From Stichopus chloronotus (Eukaryota > Echinodermata > Holothuroidea > Aspidochirotida > Stichopodidae), in assembly GCA_021234535.1 (NCBI GenBank), contig CM037840.1:516409-580408 (forward strand): 64,000 nucleotides of DNA, written 5' to 3'. The notes beneath the pieces were generated by a model that saw only the letters and a list, made by a program, of their open reading frames with translations, made no database searches and was not told the origin of the DNA. Of the stretch, positions 25,662-36,851 are shown piece after piece. Position numbers and translations under genes: made by a program. Position 1 is the stretch's first letter. The number at the start of each line of letters is the position of its first letter.

Positions 25662-26326
25662 AGTGATTAAGTGTTTACTGAAAAACCCAAAAGATTAGTT
25701 TATCTTTGATCTTAACTTTTTCTTTATTTTTAAATGTATCCGCGAAGTTGTACATGAACGTACTATGTCTTTCAATAAAGAAAAATGATAGTAACTACTG
25801 CGAAAAGCAAGGGGACTGGCATACGAACAGTAAAAAACAGAAATCATATTTGAAAATTAACGGTTCTTACTGTAACCGCCAACATAATGAATATGTAACA
25901 GTACAGGTCTCACTAGTGTATCAAACACATACTACTAAAGTCGTCGCTCCTTGGTAGGTATCGGGAATAGTAGTATTTGGTGAAAGGAAACACCGTATTT
26001 ACAAATAACCTACGAACTGAGCACAACCTTGCCCGCGGCGTCAGTGAGCCTCAGTTGTTGACTGAATATTCAATTCTAGTATACTTCCCATTGGCTTGCT
26101 CAAAGAAGCACACCTTTGATTTGAATGAAAACTGTCAACCACTACATTATGGTATTCTACACTTTCTGTCGTTATGTCAGAAGAATTTCTAATCATACGG
26201 CAAATTGAATCAATTGAAACCTATTTACTTTCCATGATTGTTTGCACGGTGAAGTTAAAAGCACTATCAAACTTTTTGGAGATTAAATTTCAATGTTCTT
26301 AGTTTTAGCCTAGGCACGTAATCACT
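25662..26326. mobile_element. 665-bp inverted-repeat element inside an array unit (MITE-like)
   Basis: The unit is interrupted between CTTTTAA and CAACAGAAAC, which are adjacent in neighbouring units. The insert begins AGTGATTAAGTG and ends CACGTAATCACT, inverted repeats matching at 11 of 12 bases. The flanks TTAA (25658-25661) and TCAA (26327-26330) look like a 4-base target duplication with one change. The target resembles that of TTAA-specific elements, but the termini are not the usual piggyBac type, so I leave the superfamily open. No transposase frame is present. Confidence 0.6.
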
Positions 26327-26400
26327 TCAACAGAAACATTATTTATAATCTCATATTTTCTATCATCTCTCCAGAAATAAAGTACAATAGGTGAATCCGA
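26327..26400 (+). repeat. Internally deleted part of the second array unit
   Basis: After the inserted element the unit resumes, then jumps from the AATAAAGTACA motif straight to GGTGAATCCGACTT. The intervening part of roughly 400 bases found in other units, with the CATCCGTAGTCTCAT and A-tract segments, is missing. Insertion plus deletion gives the 1038-base spacing. Confidence 0.7.
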
Positions 26401-28852
26401 CTTATGGATAAGAATGACATTTGAAAGCTATTAATGACGTCATTTATTATTAATAAAGCCTCCAATACAGTAATATCACATTGAATCGGTCATTTCTCAA
26501 AGCTGACAGAAAGATCTCGAAAATAGAACAAAATAAAAAAGGTAGCAGATTTTGGTCAAAATATGAAAATTTCATAAGGCTATAGTCTCACCGTACGTTT
26601 CGGTCAATTTCAGCCAAATCGTCGATATTTTCAATCGTTATCAAAAAAGTGTCTATTTCTTTAATATACATTCTAAATGAATGAAGGACCCTTCCTAAGA
26701 ACGAAATCGACCTTCTTTTAACAGAAACATTATTTATAATCTCATTTTGTTTTAAATTTCACCAAAAATAATGAACAGTAAAATGTAGTAGACAGAAAAA
26801 AAAGTCATTTCTCAAGATTCCAGGATAAAATGAAGCAGTCATGAATATTCATTAAATTATAACATTGTGGTTCTTATGTTATATTTCTCAAATTTACACT
26901 TTTTTTTTTCATAAATGAAAACAATCATTTGCCTCTCAATTCCTTATAGCAATCGTTTTGTGGATTAAACAAACATCCGTAGTCTCATTGGTTAACACAC
27001 TATCAACCAAACACGTCAATGTTTTAATATTAATATTATTAAAGTATATCTGTTTAGTGTGAAGGACTATACCAAGAAAAACAGTTAAAAAAAAAAACAA
27101 ACAAAATGATCACTTGTTCTTCTAGATATTGCTAAGTTCATTATGTCGAGTAATTTCAAAGTGAATCCGACTTATGGATATGTATGACATTTAAAAGCTA
27201 TTAATGACGTCATTTATTATTAATAAAGCCTCCAATACAGTAATATCACACTGAATCGTTCATTTCTCAACGATGACGAAAAGATCTCGAAGATCGAGAA
27301 AATCGAAATTGTAGCAGATTTTGGCCAAATATGAAAATTTGACAAGGCTATAGCCCTACCGTATGTTTAGGTCAATTTCAGCCAAATCGTCGATATTTTC
27401 AGTCGTTATCAAAAATGTGTCTACTTCTTTAATATACATTCTAAATGAATGAAGGACCCTTCCTAAGCCCGAAATCGACCTCCTTTTAACAGAAACATTA
27501 TTTATCATCTCATTTTTGTTTTAAATCTCACCAGAAATAAGGTACAGTAAAATGTAGTTAACAGAAAAAAAAAAAAAAACAAGTCATTTCTCAAGATTCC
27601 AGGATAAAATGAAGCAGTCATGAATATTTATTAAATTATAACATTGTGGTTCTTATGTTATATTTGTCAAATTTAATATCTTTATTTTTTTTTCATACAT
27701 GAAAACAATGATTTCCCTATCCCTTCCTTGTAGCAATCGTTCTGTGGAACAAACAAACATCCGTAGTCTTATTGGTTAACCCGCTATGAACGAAAAACGT
27801 CTTTGTTTTAATGTTAATATTATTAAAGTATACCTGTTTGGTGAGAAGGACTATACCAAGCACAACACTTTAAAAAAAAAAAAAAAAGATCACTAGTTCT
27901 TCTGGATGTTGCTAAGTTCATGATGTCAAGTAATTTCAAGGTGAATCCGACTTATGGATATGTATGACATTTAAAAGCTATTAATGACGTCATTTATTGT
28001 TAACGAAGCATCCAATACAGAAATATCACATTGATCGGTCATTTCTCAACGCTGACAAAAAGATCTCGAAAACAGAGCAAAATCGAAATTGTAGCCGATT
28101 TTGGAGAAAATGTGATAAGACTGTAGTATTACGTTTAGGTCAATTTCAACCAAATCGTCGATACATTCAATCGTTACCAAAAATGTGTCTTTTTCTTTAA
28201 TATACATTCTAAATAAATGAAATCTCCTTTTTCAGCACGAAATCGTCCTTCTTTCAACAGAAACATTATTTATCATCTCATTTTCGTTTGAAATCTCTCC
28301 AGAAATAAGTTAGAGTAAAATGTAGTTGACGGCAAAAAGAAAGTCATTTCTCAAGATTCCAGGATAAAATGAAGCAGTCATGAATATTCATTAAATTATA
28401 ACATTGTGATTCTTGTGTTATGTTTGTCAGATTTACACTCTTTATTTTTTTTCATAAATGAAAACAATCATTGGCCTCTCCCTTCCTTGTAGAAATCGTT
28501 CTGTGGAACAAACAAACAAATATCCGTAGTCTCATTGGTTAACACACTATAAACGAAAAACGTCTTTGTTTTATTGTTAATATTATTGAAGTATACCTGT
28601 TTGGTGTGAAGGACTATACCAAGCAGAACAGTCAAAAAAAAAACCCAACAAAATGATCACTTGTTCTTCTGGATGTTGCTAAGTTCATGATGTCGAGTAA
28701 TTTCAAGGTAAATCCGACTTATGGATACGTATGACATTTAAAAGGTATTAATGACGTCATTTATTATTAATTAAGCCTCCAATACAAGACATAGAATCGA
28801 TCATTTCTCAACGCTGACAAAAAGATCTCAGAAATCGAGCAAAATCGAAATT

Positions 28853-29525
28853 GTAGCAGATTTTGGCCTAAATATGAAAATTTCATAAGGCTATAGCCTT
28901 ACGTTGTGGTCAATTTCAGCCAAATCGTCGATATTTTCAATCGTTACCACAAATGTGTCTATTTCTTTAATATACATTCTAAATGAATGAAAGACCCTTC
29001 CTAAGCACGAAATCGTCCTTCATTTAACAGAAACATTATTTATAATCTCATTATTGTTTTACATTTCCACAGAAATAAAGTACAGTAAAATGTAGTTGAC
29101 AGAAAAAATGAAAGTCATTACTCAAGTTTCCAGGATAAAATGAAGCAGTCATAAATATTCATTAAATTATAACATTGTGGTTCTTAACTGTAGCAGATTT
29201 TGACCAAAATATGAAAATTTGATAAGGCTATAGCCTTACGTTTAGGTCAATTTCAGCCAAATCGTCGATATTTTCAATAGTTACCAAAAATGTGTCTATT
29301 TCTTTAATATACAGTGTAAATGAATGAAAGACCCTTCTTTAGCACGAAATCGTCCTTCTTTTAACACAAACATTATTTATAATCTGATTTTCGTTCTAAA
29401 TCTCTCCAGAAATGAGGTAGAGTAAAATGTAGTTGACGGGGAAAAAAAAGGAAGTCATTTCTCAAGATTCCAGGATAAAATGAAGCAGTCATGAATATTC
29501 ATTAAATTATAACATTGTGGTTCTT
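28853..29525 (+). repeat. 336-bp internal tandem duplication in one array unit
   Basis: The segment from GTAGCAGATTTTGG to CATTGTGGTTCTTA occurs twice in a row (about 28853-29187 and 29190-29525). Subtracting one copy brings this 1103-base unit to 767, the normal length. Confidence 0.85.
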
Positions 29526-30877
29526 ATGTTATATTTGTCAAATTTACACTCTTTATTTTTTTTCATAAATGAAAACAATCATTGGCCTCTCCTTTCCTTG
29601 TAGCAATCGTTCTCTGGAACAAACAAACTTCCGTAGTCTCATTGGTTAACACTCTATTAACCAAAAACGTCAATGTTTTAATATTAATATTATTAAAGTA
29701 TACCTGTTTAGTGTGAAGGAGGATACCAAGTAAAACAGTTAAAGAAACAAGCAAAATGATCACTTGTCCTTCTAGATGTTGCTAAGTTCACGATGTCGAG
29801 TAATTTCAAGGTGAATCGGGCTTATGGATACGTATGACATTTTAAAGCTATTAATGACGTCATTTATTATTAATAAAGTCTCCAATACAGTAATATCACA
29901 ATGAATCGGTCATTTCTCAAAGCTGACAGAAAGATCTCGAAAACAGAGCAAAATCGAAATTGTAGCAGATTTTGGCCTAAATATGAAAAATTGATAAAGC
30001 TATAGTTTTACGTTTTGGTCAATTTCAGCCAAATCGTCGATATTTTCAATCGTTACCAAAAATGTGTCTATTTCTTTAATATACATTCTAAATTAATGAA
30101 AGACCCTTCCTTAGCCCCAAATCGTCCTTCTTTTAACACAAACATTATTTGAAATCTCATTTTTTTAAAAATCTCTCCAGAAATAAGGTACAGTAAAATG
30201 TAGTTGACAGGAAAAAAGGGTCATTTCTCAAGATTCCAGGATAAAATGTAGCAGTCATGAATATTCATTAAATTATAACATTGTGGTTCTTATGTTATAT
30301 TTGTCAAATTTACATTCTTTAATTTTTTTCATAAATGAAAACAATCATTGGCCTCTCCCTTCCTTGTAGCAATCGTTCTCTGGAACAAACAAACATCCGT
30401 AGTCTCATTGGTTAACACACTATTAACCAAAAACGTCAATGTTTTAATATTAATATTATTAAAGTATACCTGTTTAGTGTGCAGGACTATACCAAGTTGA
30501 GCAGTTAAAAAAACAAACAAAATGATCACTTGTCCTTCTAGATGTTGCTAAGTTCATTATGTTGAGTAAGTTCAAGGTGAATCCGACTTATGGATACGTT
30601 TGACATTTAAAAGGTATTGATGACATCATTTATTATTAATAAAGGCTCCAACACAGTAATATCACATTGAATCGGTCATTTCTCTACGCTGAGAGAAAGA
30701 CCTCGCAAATAGAGCAAAATCGAATTTGTAGCAGATTTTGGCAAAAATATGAAAATTTGATAAGGCTATAGCCTTAGGTTTTAGTGAATTTTTAGCCAAA
30801 TCGTCGATACTTGTATTCGTTAACACGAATGTGTCTATTTCTTAAATATACATTCTAAATCAATAAAAGCCCCTTCC

Positions 30878-31365
30878 TCAGCCTGAAATCTTCCTTCTTT
30901 TAACAATATTTGTAATCTGATATTTTTTAATCTCTCCAGAAATAAAGTACTATAAATCGTAGTTAACAAAAACCAAAAATGTCATTTCTCACGATTCCAG
31001 GATAAAATGAAGCAGCAGAAATATACATTAAATTATAAAGTTCTGGTTCTTATGTTATTTTTGTCAAATAAACGCTTTTCATTTTTTTTTATTAACGAAA
31101 ACAATCATTGGTCTCTTCCTTCTTTGAGCCTGAAATCGTACTTCTTTTAACAGCAACAATATTTGTAATTTCATATTTTTTAATCTCTCCAGAAATAAAG
31201 TCTATGTAAAGTAGTTGATAAAAACCAAAAATGTCATTTCTCACGATTACAGGATAAAATGAAGCAGCATGAATATTTATCAAATGATAACATTGTGGTT
31301 CTTATGTTATATTGTTCATATTTACACTCTTCATTTTTTACAAATGAAAAGAAGCATTGGCCTCT
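30878..31365 (+). repeat. Internal duplication of about 247 bp in the penultimate array unit
   Basis: The segment starting at GCCTGAAATC appears at about 30878 and again at about 31127, each followed by the TCTCCAGAAATAAAGT and AGGATAAAATGAAGCAG motifs. Removing one copy leaves about 757 bases, close to a standard unit. Confidence 0.8.
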
Positions 31366-31736
31366 TCCTTGCTTGCAGTAATAGGTGGAACAAACAAACA
31401 TCCGTAGTCTCAATAGTAAACACACCATCAAAGAAAAAGGTCCATGTTTTCATATTAATATTATTAAAATATACCTACTTAATATGAAGCCCTATTCTAC
31501 CAAGAACATTTAAAAACCAAACAGAATGATAACTTTTTCTTCTAGATGTTGCTAAGTTAAAGATATCAAGTAATTTCAAGGTGAATCCGACTTATGGATA
31601 AGTATGACATTTGAAAGCTATTAATGACGTCATTTGTTACGAATAAAGCCCCCAATGCAGTGATATCACAGTGAATCGGTCATTTCTCAACGCTGACAGA
31701 AAGATCTCGAAAATAGAGCAAAATCGAAAATGTAGA

Positions 31737-32440
31737 AGATTGAATCGGCAGTCTAGTGTATACACTTGTATCGTTTTGTTTCGCAAAATATCATTAGCGC
31801 GGTGGGGTATTGATATTCAGCGAAACAAAGAGAATGTACATATTTCTCTGAATATCTGAATAAAGATTTACACTCAACTCTTTACTGTTTGTCCCTGATG
31901 AGTAGTTGAATACTCAGGCTTCCCTCGATTTCATGTTCGCAGTGTATACATTTATACCTAAAAAAGCTTTATAAGGTTTACATCTGTTGCAATTTTTTGC
32001 CCTCCTCGGTTGTTTTATTGGTGGGTGAGCTATATTTTTGCCCCCAACATTTTCTTTGGTGGCGCAATTTTTCCCGGCCTGCCTCCCCCACGATCGATCC
32101 CCTGATATAGTAAATCAGAAAACTTTTCGCCACGCTATAGTTAGGACGCCCAATAAATTTCTTGGTTTTAGTTATCATTCCCCTGATGTCGTTCTGGTTC
32201 ATCTATGGTCCACATAGGCTACCGTAGGTATTGACAAACATAATCTAGGTCAAATGACACTGGTTGCGTTTTTAAAATTAAAGGCTAAAACGTTCAGTTT
32301 CCGGTGTTTACCCGGCTTTATAAACCTTTATTTATTCACTTCAGGCAGACAGTTCAGCCTAAAAACATTAGAACTGGGTTGTTCAAGCACTGTTACTTGA
32401 GCAGATTTGGCAATAATTATGTGATTGGTTGATTAATGGG
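31737..32440 (+). repeat. Dispersed repeat, copy C (partial)
   Basis: This matches the right-hand half of the two tandem units at 44393-48487, sharing TTGTTTCGC..GCGAAACAAAG, CTTCCCTCGATTTCATGTTCGC, CACGATCGATCCCCTG and CCCAATAAATTTCTTGG. It joins the CRE array directly at 31736. It contains the conserved hairpin at 31775-31829. Confidence 0.85.
31775..31829. other. Hairpin in dispersed repeat copy C
   Basis: TTTGTTTCGC (31775-31784) pairs perfectly with GCGAAACAAA (31820-31829) across a 35-base loop. The same stem occurs at 45041-45050 with 45086-45095. At 47782-47789 with 47825-47832 it reads TGTTTTGC with GCAAAACA, so the stem is kept although both arms changed. Confidence 0.5.
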
Positions 32441-32611
32441 TGTTTCGCTTTGGGTGCAACGCAAATCTTCAATTTGCTGCATGCGACACAGACAATGCCA
32501 ATTCTAGGTATATAATTCAGTGGTCGCAACTCGTACCATCTGCTGTGTGGCAAGCAGTACGTGTGCTGCTAGTTGGGATAACCCTGTTACTACGTAATGT
32601 GTTTGCAAAAA

Positions 32612-33100
32612 CCAAAAAAACTCAGAAAAACGAAAGAAAAAAAAAAAAAAATCGGAAAAACGAAAAACAAAAGTCGGAACAACGAGAAAAAATATCAGAA
32701 AAACGAGAATAAAACTCAGAAAAACGAAAAAAAAAACTCAGAAAAACGAAAAAAAAACCTCAGAAAAACGAAAAAAAAAGTCGGAAAAACGAGAAAAAAA
32801 ATGTCAGAAAAATGAATAACAAAAACTCAAAAAAACAAAAAAAATAATGTCAGAAAAATGAAAAAATAATGTCGGAAAAACGAAAAACAAAGTCTGAAAA
32901 ACGAAAAAAGAAAAAAAAACTCAGCAAAACGAATAAAAAAATGTCAGAAAACCGAAAAAAAAAAAGGTCGGAAAAACGAGAAAAAAACTCAGAAAAACGA
33001 AATCTAGTGTCAGAAAAACGGAATAAACTTGGAAAAACCAAAAAATAAAAGTCAGAGAAAAGGATTTTTTTTTTACTCATGGCCCTATTCAGCCGCCGTA
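32612..33100 (+). repeat. Purine-rich minisatellite element, first site
   Basis: Tandem units of about 21-24 bases of the type GTCAGAAAAACGAAAAAAAA run to about 33060. A unique right end follows, with a T-run, ACTCATGGCCCTATTCAGCC and GCCGTA, finishing at 33100. The same right end and unit type recur at 41601-41740. Lys-rich and Phe-rich frames across it are repeat artefacts. Confidence 0.8.
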
Positions 33101-33196
33101 CAAATACACCATGAACAGAAAAAGTCTCTGATTTCATATAGAAATCATTAATATTTACCTGTTTAATATGATTCCTAAACTGAGGAAATCGGTTCA
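33101..33196 (+). repeat. Fragment of the 770-bp CRE repeat
   Basis: The ACACCATGAACAG, ATTTACCTGTTTAATATGATTCC and TGAGGAAA motifs match the right part of an array unit in forward orientation. It is cut by the minisatellite element on the left and a CTTT tract on the right. Confidence 0.65.
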
Positions 33197-33289
33197 TTTC
33201 TCTCTTTCTTTCTTTCTTTCTTTCTTTTTTTTCTTCCTTTCTTTCTTTCTTTCTCCACTTCTTTCTCCACTTCTTTCTTTCTGTCTTTC
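33197..33289. repeat. (CTTT)n microsatellite
   Basis: An interrupted CTTT/CTTTC run at the junction between a CRE-repeat fragment and an old copy of the flanking block. Confidence 0.85.
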
Positions 33290-33408
33290 ATTTTGATACA
33301 AATTATGTAGAACTGAGACGAAACTGATTTTCATCCGTAGTTTCTGTTACGATTTATTTTCTCCTCACGTCTTTATTTCTTTCCTGTATTAAATTAGCAT
33401 CATAAATA
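33290..33408 (+). repeat. Old, diverged copy of the flanking block, left part
   Basis: Aligns with about 8690-8820 of copy 1 (AACTGAGA.GAAA, CATCCGTA, TTTTCTC.TCA.GTCTTTA.TTCTTT). It is separated from its continuation at 35220 by an insertion. Confidence 0.65.
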
Positions 33409-35219
33409 TAAACAAGAAAGCCAAGAGGCTTAGTGATTTCTTGCCACTAATACATGCACTTCCATTATTATTTTTTTTTTCAAGTTGCAGTTTACTGTAG
33501 TAACCACAGGATATACCAGATGACGCCATTAATACTGCACACCATTTTCCAATACCTGCTGGATGCATGTAATGTAAGATAACACTGGTGGCCAAGAATT
33601 CTCCAGCCTGCACAGTGGTAGCCTATGTACAGTACAAATTTCCCAGGAACAAGAGATATACTCATATGACAGTTGAAATGACTGCCAATTATATAAACTA
33701 CATAAATTCCTCCATCTAACCCATCATATGACCAAGTAATAACTTATTTATCTCTATTGCACAATAAGACTTTTCCCTAACAGAAATCTTCCATGTGCAA
33801 CTGTCACCACTTCAGAAAACAAATCTATTCTACATTGTTTGATAACAGAAGGAGCGCTGTATCTCAGATAATGATTCCTCTGGGAAAGATAAGGGCCAAC
33901 CTTTCTCCTATTTTCCACAGAGGTCATTGGTCAATCACCATTTTCAGACCAAACAAATGTCTCAGATGGAATTAAAAGCCAATTATGGCTTTGAAAACTA
34001 AGTGAGCACTTTTCACTGTCAAAACAAGAGTAATAAATAAAAGAAGCATGATACCAAATACTGTATAGCTGAATTGGGGACTAAATAGAAACTCAAAGGT
34101 GTATTATACCTGCTGAACTTAATTAACCAAATTGGGCTTTTAGATACTTTACAGATGCTTTCAGACATACAGTATTTTATCAGAAACCAGCATGATGCCA
34201 GCTGAAGATCCATAGATGTAGTTTCATCATTATATGTCAAAGACTTGTGAAATTAGTACAGCAACTATACTTTATTACCTAACTGACAGGTTGAAAGTTT
34301 TCAAATTGGAACTTCCTAAATGTGCAGGCATTGCTAGTCTTTGCTTGGAAGGGAGCTCAAATACCTTCCACCCATAGGAAAAGACAGAAGGAGAGAAACA
34401 TCAGCAAAGGTCTTAACACTTTGTACTCAAGGACCTCAGATGACCTTTGACCCACATCAAAACTTAAACCAGTAATTACATTTATATACTCCATCTAAAA
34501 AGAACAACTTTAAAGTGTGAAATTGTCTCCCCTTTGTAAATATTGAAATTATCTCCTTCTTTGTAAATAGTGTGTTTACAAGTTTTTTTTTTCATGTTAC
34601 GACCTCAGATGACCCCACATGACCTCTGATCACAAGACACACCCTCACCTTATTTACTTAGAAAGTCCTATATACCCCCGAAGGTCAAAGTTTGTGCAAT
34701 GTGCAGTTCATGAGGTACTGCAAACATGTTTTGTCTATAGTCTGTCTGCAGATGACCTCTGGTGACCTTTGGCATCCACCAAAATCAATCCCAGTCAAGA
34801 TCTTTAAATGTCCCCCTCACACACTGACTTTGGACTCTCTTGCACATTCCCTTCAAAAGATAGAGTGTTCACAAGCTTTTCACATTATGACGCCTGATAA
34901 CCCCAGATGACCTTTGACCTACAAGAATACCCTCACAATCTCACTTACTTACAGGGCAGTACATACCACCCAAGTTTGAAAATGATGCAACTTGTCGTTT
35001 CTGAGATACTGCAAACATAGTTAGTACACATTCTGCCTGATGGTGACCTCAGATGACCTTTGACCTTCACCGAAAACGATCCCAGCCGAGATCTTCATAT
35101 GTTCTATCAACGCACCAGCTTTGACCCACCTTGCGCTTTCCCTTCAAAAGCTAGAGTGTTCACAAGATTTTGCTCACACACATACATACACCGAATCACC
35201 ATCGCAATGATTCCTTGCC
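33409..35219. mobile_element. 1.8-kb repetitive insertion with DR1 nuclear-receptor motifs
   Basis: This interrupts the old block copy between segments matching 8820 and 8835 of copy 1, so it behaves as an insertion. Its right half has sub-repeats of about 290 bases sharing CTTCAAAAG.TAGAGTGTTCACAAG, GATACTGCAAACAT and GACCTC.GATGACC. TGACCTTTGACC occurs at 34441, 34908 and 35054. No coding frame is recognised and the element class is unknown; its ends are approximate. Confidence 0.55.
34441..35066. promoter_or_regulatory. Three DR1-type nuclear receptor half-site pairs
   Basis: TGACCTTTGACC at 34441-34452, 34908-34920 and 35054-35066 (the last two with a final T) is the reverse complement of AGGTCA-N-AGGTCA, the DR1 element bound by RXR heterodimers, HNF4 and COUP-TF. 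A degenerate copy lies near 34762. They belong to a repeat, so function is inference. Confidence 0.4.
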
Positions 35220-35846
35220 TAACATAGAATGCTTGTTGTTTTAATTGTATGTGGGTCAGTATTGTGTAGTTATAAATAATTAAATTTCTCGTACATTTTC
35301 ACGGTAGGATTACACATTGACAGGTTACACTATGGAATAACATTAGGTCCTATTTTGGTCGTTCGGTACCTCAAAAGACCGTCTGAAACTGTAACGCCGT
35401 AAGACACACGCAGGGTATTTTCTACGGTGTTCTGTAAGTGTCAGATTGCTAACCATTAATTCAATGTATGAGTTTCTTACAGAGAAAACAATTTATCTTC
35501 TGATTCCCCCAATATATATGACATTTTGTTTTTTATTTGATTCTACAAGGGGCATGAGTTCATAGAGTGTGTAACCCTTCTCATAGAAATGTGAAAAGTA
35601 GGATACAATTTAAACAAAACAGTGATGAAGAAAGTGAAAAAGAAATAAAGACCACCTGATATGCATCAAGAAAAGAACTGGCTACTCTCAAAAGTTTTAG
35701 AGTGAAACTCTGACTGGCAATCGGTTTATATGTATTACATGTAAAATATAATTTCCGAGGCTTTTCAAAGTTTCGTGAAAACTAGGCAAAACAGATAATG
35801 CTGAGCGTTGCACATTGTCGGTATTTTTTCTTGTTAGGCATATATA
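35220..35846 (+). repeat. Old, diverged copy of the flanking block, right part
   Basis: Aligns with about 8835-9790 of copy 1 with a gap. Landmarks are GTACATTTTCACGGTAGGAT, ACCGTCTGAAACTG, TTTTCTACGGTGT and GTAAGTGTCAGATTGCTAAC. The stretch matching the 71-aa frame of copy 1 has a one-base shift and a stop here. Confidence 0.75.
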
Positions 35847-36408
35847 GGCAATTAATTGTATTCGTTAATGAAGAAATTAAAGAGTGTAAATTTGACAAAT
35901 ATTAGATGAAGACCACAATGTAACAATTTAATGAATATTATTTTATCATAAAATCTTAAGAAATGATAACTTTTGGGGTCAACTGCATTTTAATGTACTT
36001 TATTTCTCCAAAGAATATAAAAGTTATGACATCATAATCAAAGATTTTATCAAAAGAGGGACGTTTTCTGGCTAGGAATGGTCTCTTTTTGAATAATATT
36101 GTATTTTAATAAAAATAGACACATTTGCGGTAAGGACTGAAAATTGTAGCGATTTAGCTCCAACATACAAAAAACGTAATGCTATATCGTTATCAAATTG
36201 TCATATTTTGGCCAAAATCTTCTACATTTTGTTATTTACCTCTATTTGCGAGATTTTTCTGTCAGCATTGAGAAATGACAAAACCTAAGTGATATTATTG
36301 TATTGGATGTCTTATTAATGATAAATGACGTAATTAATAGCTTTGAAATGTCATACTTATCCATAACTCGGATTCACCTCGAAATTATTCGATATCGTGA
36401 ACTTAACA
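35847..36408 (-). repeat. Reverse-orientation CRE-repeat unit, left of the LINE
   Basis: The minus strand reads as the array unit. The CRE site has decayed to TGACGTAA at 36326-36333. It stops at GATATCGTGAACTTAACA, exactly where the LINE begins; the unit resumes after the LINE poly(A). Confidence 0.85.
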
Positions 36409-36409
36409 G

Positions 36410-36851
36410 GTCAACAACATCAGACATTGTTAAACACACAAGAGCGTTTCTCGAGAAGAAACAACCTAAGAATTGTAGGTGTGAAGGCTAGTGCAGAAGA
36501 AAACTGCCTCGATGTCGCCAAGCATCTCTTTGAGGAAGCTGGGACATCGAATTGCAGCTTGGAACGGGCACACCGGACTGGTAGAACTGTGCATGGACGT
36601 GATCGACACAGCCTGGTTAAGGTGTCCTTTTTCAGGATAAGGTTAACATTCTGAAGAATGCAAGGAGGGCTTTGGCGGACAAGAGCTATTACATAGTAGA
36701 AGATCTGACATCTGCTGATCTAAAAGAGAAGCTCCGATGGAAAACTCAAGTACAGGCACTGTACGACAAGGGAACAAAGTTGCGGTTTTCAGCTGGTTTC
36801 TGGAGAGGAAGGGATGGTAAGCCCCACAAATTCGAGGACCAAACAGCTTAA
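36410..36851 (+). pseudogene. LINE ORF1 remnant (L1-type RNA-binding protein, RRM plus C-terminal domain)
   Basis: The frame starts abruptly at the insertion junction, so the N-terminal part is lost through 5' truncation. It shows RRNNLRIVGV (RRM start) and LERAHRTGR, then changes frame at about 36634-36637 where one base appears to be missing. In the next frame it continues through NARRALADKSYYIVEDL and a C-terminal segment with GFWRGRDGKPHKF to a TAA at 36849-36851. In the family this protein coats the element RNA as a chaperone. The upstream Met at 36397 lies in flanking repeat DNA and is not a real start. Confidence 0.8.

Larger units (their letters stand above)
24655..31632. promoter_or_regulatory. 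CRE palindromes, one per tandem-repeat unit
   Basis: Full TGACGTCA sites lie at 24655, 25397, 26435, 27205, 27985, 28752, 29855 and 31625. The unit at 30621 has TGACATCA instead. Each is followed by a TTTATTATTAATAAAGCC-like segment. TGACGTCA is the consensus for CREB/ATF dimers. Whether these act as enhancers or are just part of the repeat sequence cannot be told from one window. Confidence 0.5.
23280..31736 (+). repeat. Tandem array of a 770-bp CRE-containing repeat
   Basis: Head-to-tail units are recognisable by the recurring order GGTGAATCCGACTT, TGACGTCA, GCCTCCAATACAG, AGATCTCGAAAA, GTAGCAGATTTTGG, CCAAATCGTCGATA, GATTCCAGGATAAAATGAAG, CATCCGTAGTCTCAT and an A-tract. CRE positions at 24655, 25397, 26435, 27205, 27985, 28752, 29855, 30621 and 31625 give spacings of 742, 1038, 770, 780, 767, 1103, 766 and 1004; the long ones are explained by an insertion or internal duplications. 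Units left of 24.1 kb are much more diverged, and the last is cut at 31736. No unit codes for a recognisable protein. The left boundary is approximate. Confidence 0.92.

Noticed and set aside
29563..30529. Two nearly identical 66-aa minus-strand frames (29563-29763, 30329-30529) with a hydrophobic start
   Set aside because: They are the same segment of two tandem-repeat units; other units break the frame, so there is no sign of coding.
23280..31736. CRISPR-like array
   Set aside because: Units of about 770 bp with no short direct repeats and spacers; the genome is eukaryotic.
32440..33197. Lys/Glu-rich plus-strand and Phe-rich minus-strand frames
   Set aside because: Products of the purine-rich minisatellite; the unit length is not kept in frame.
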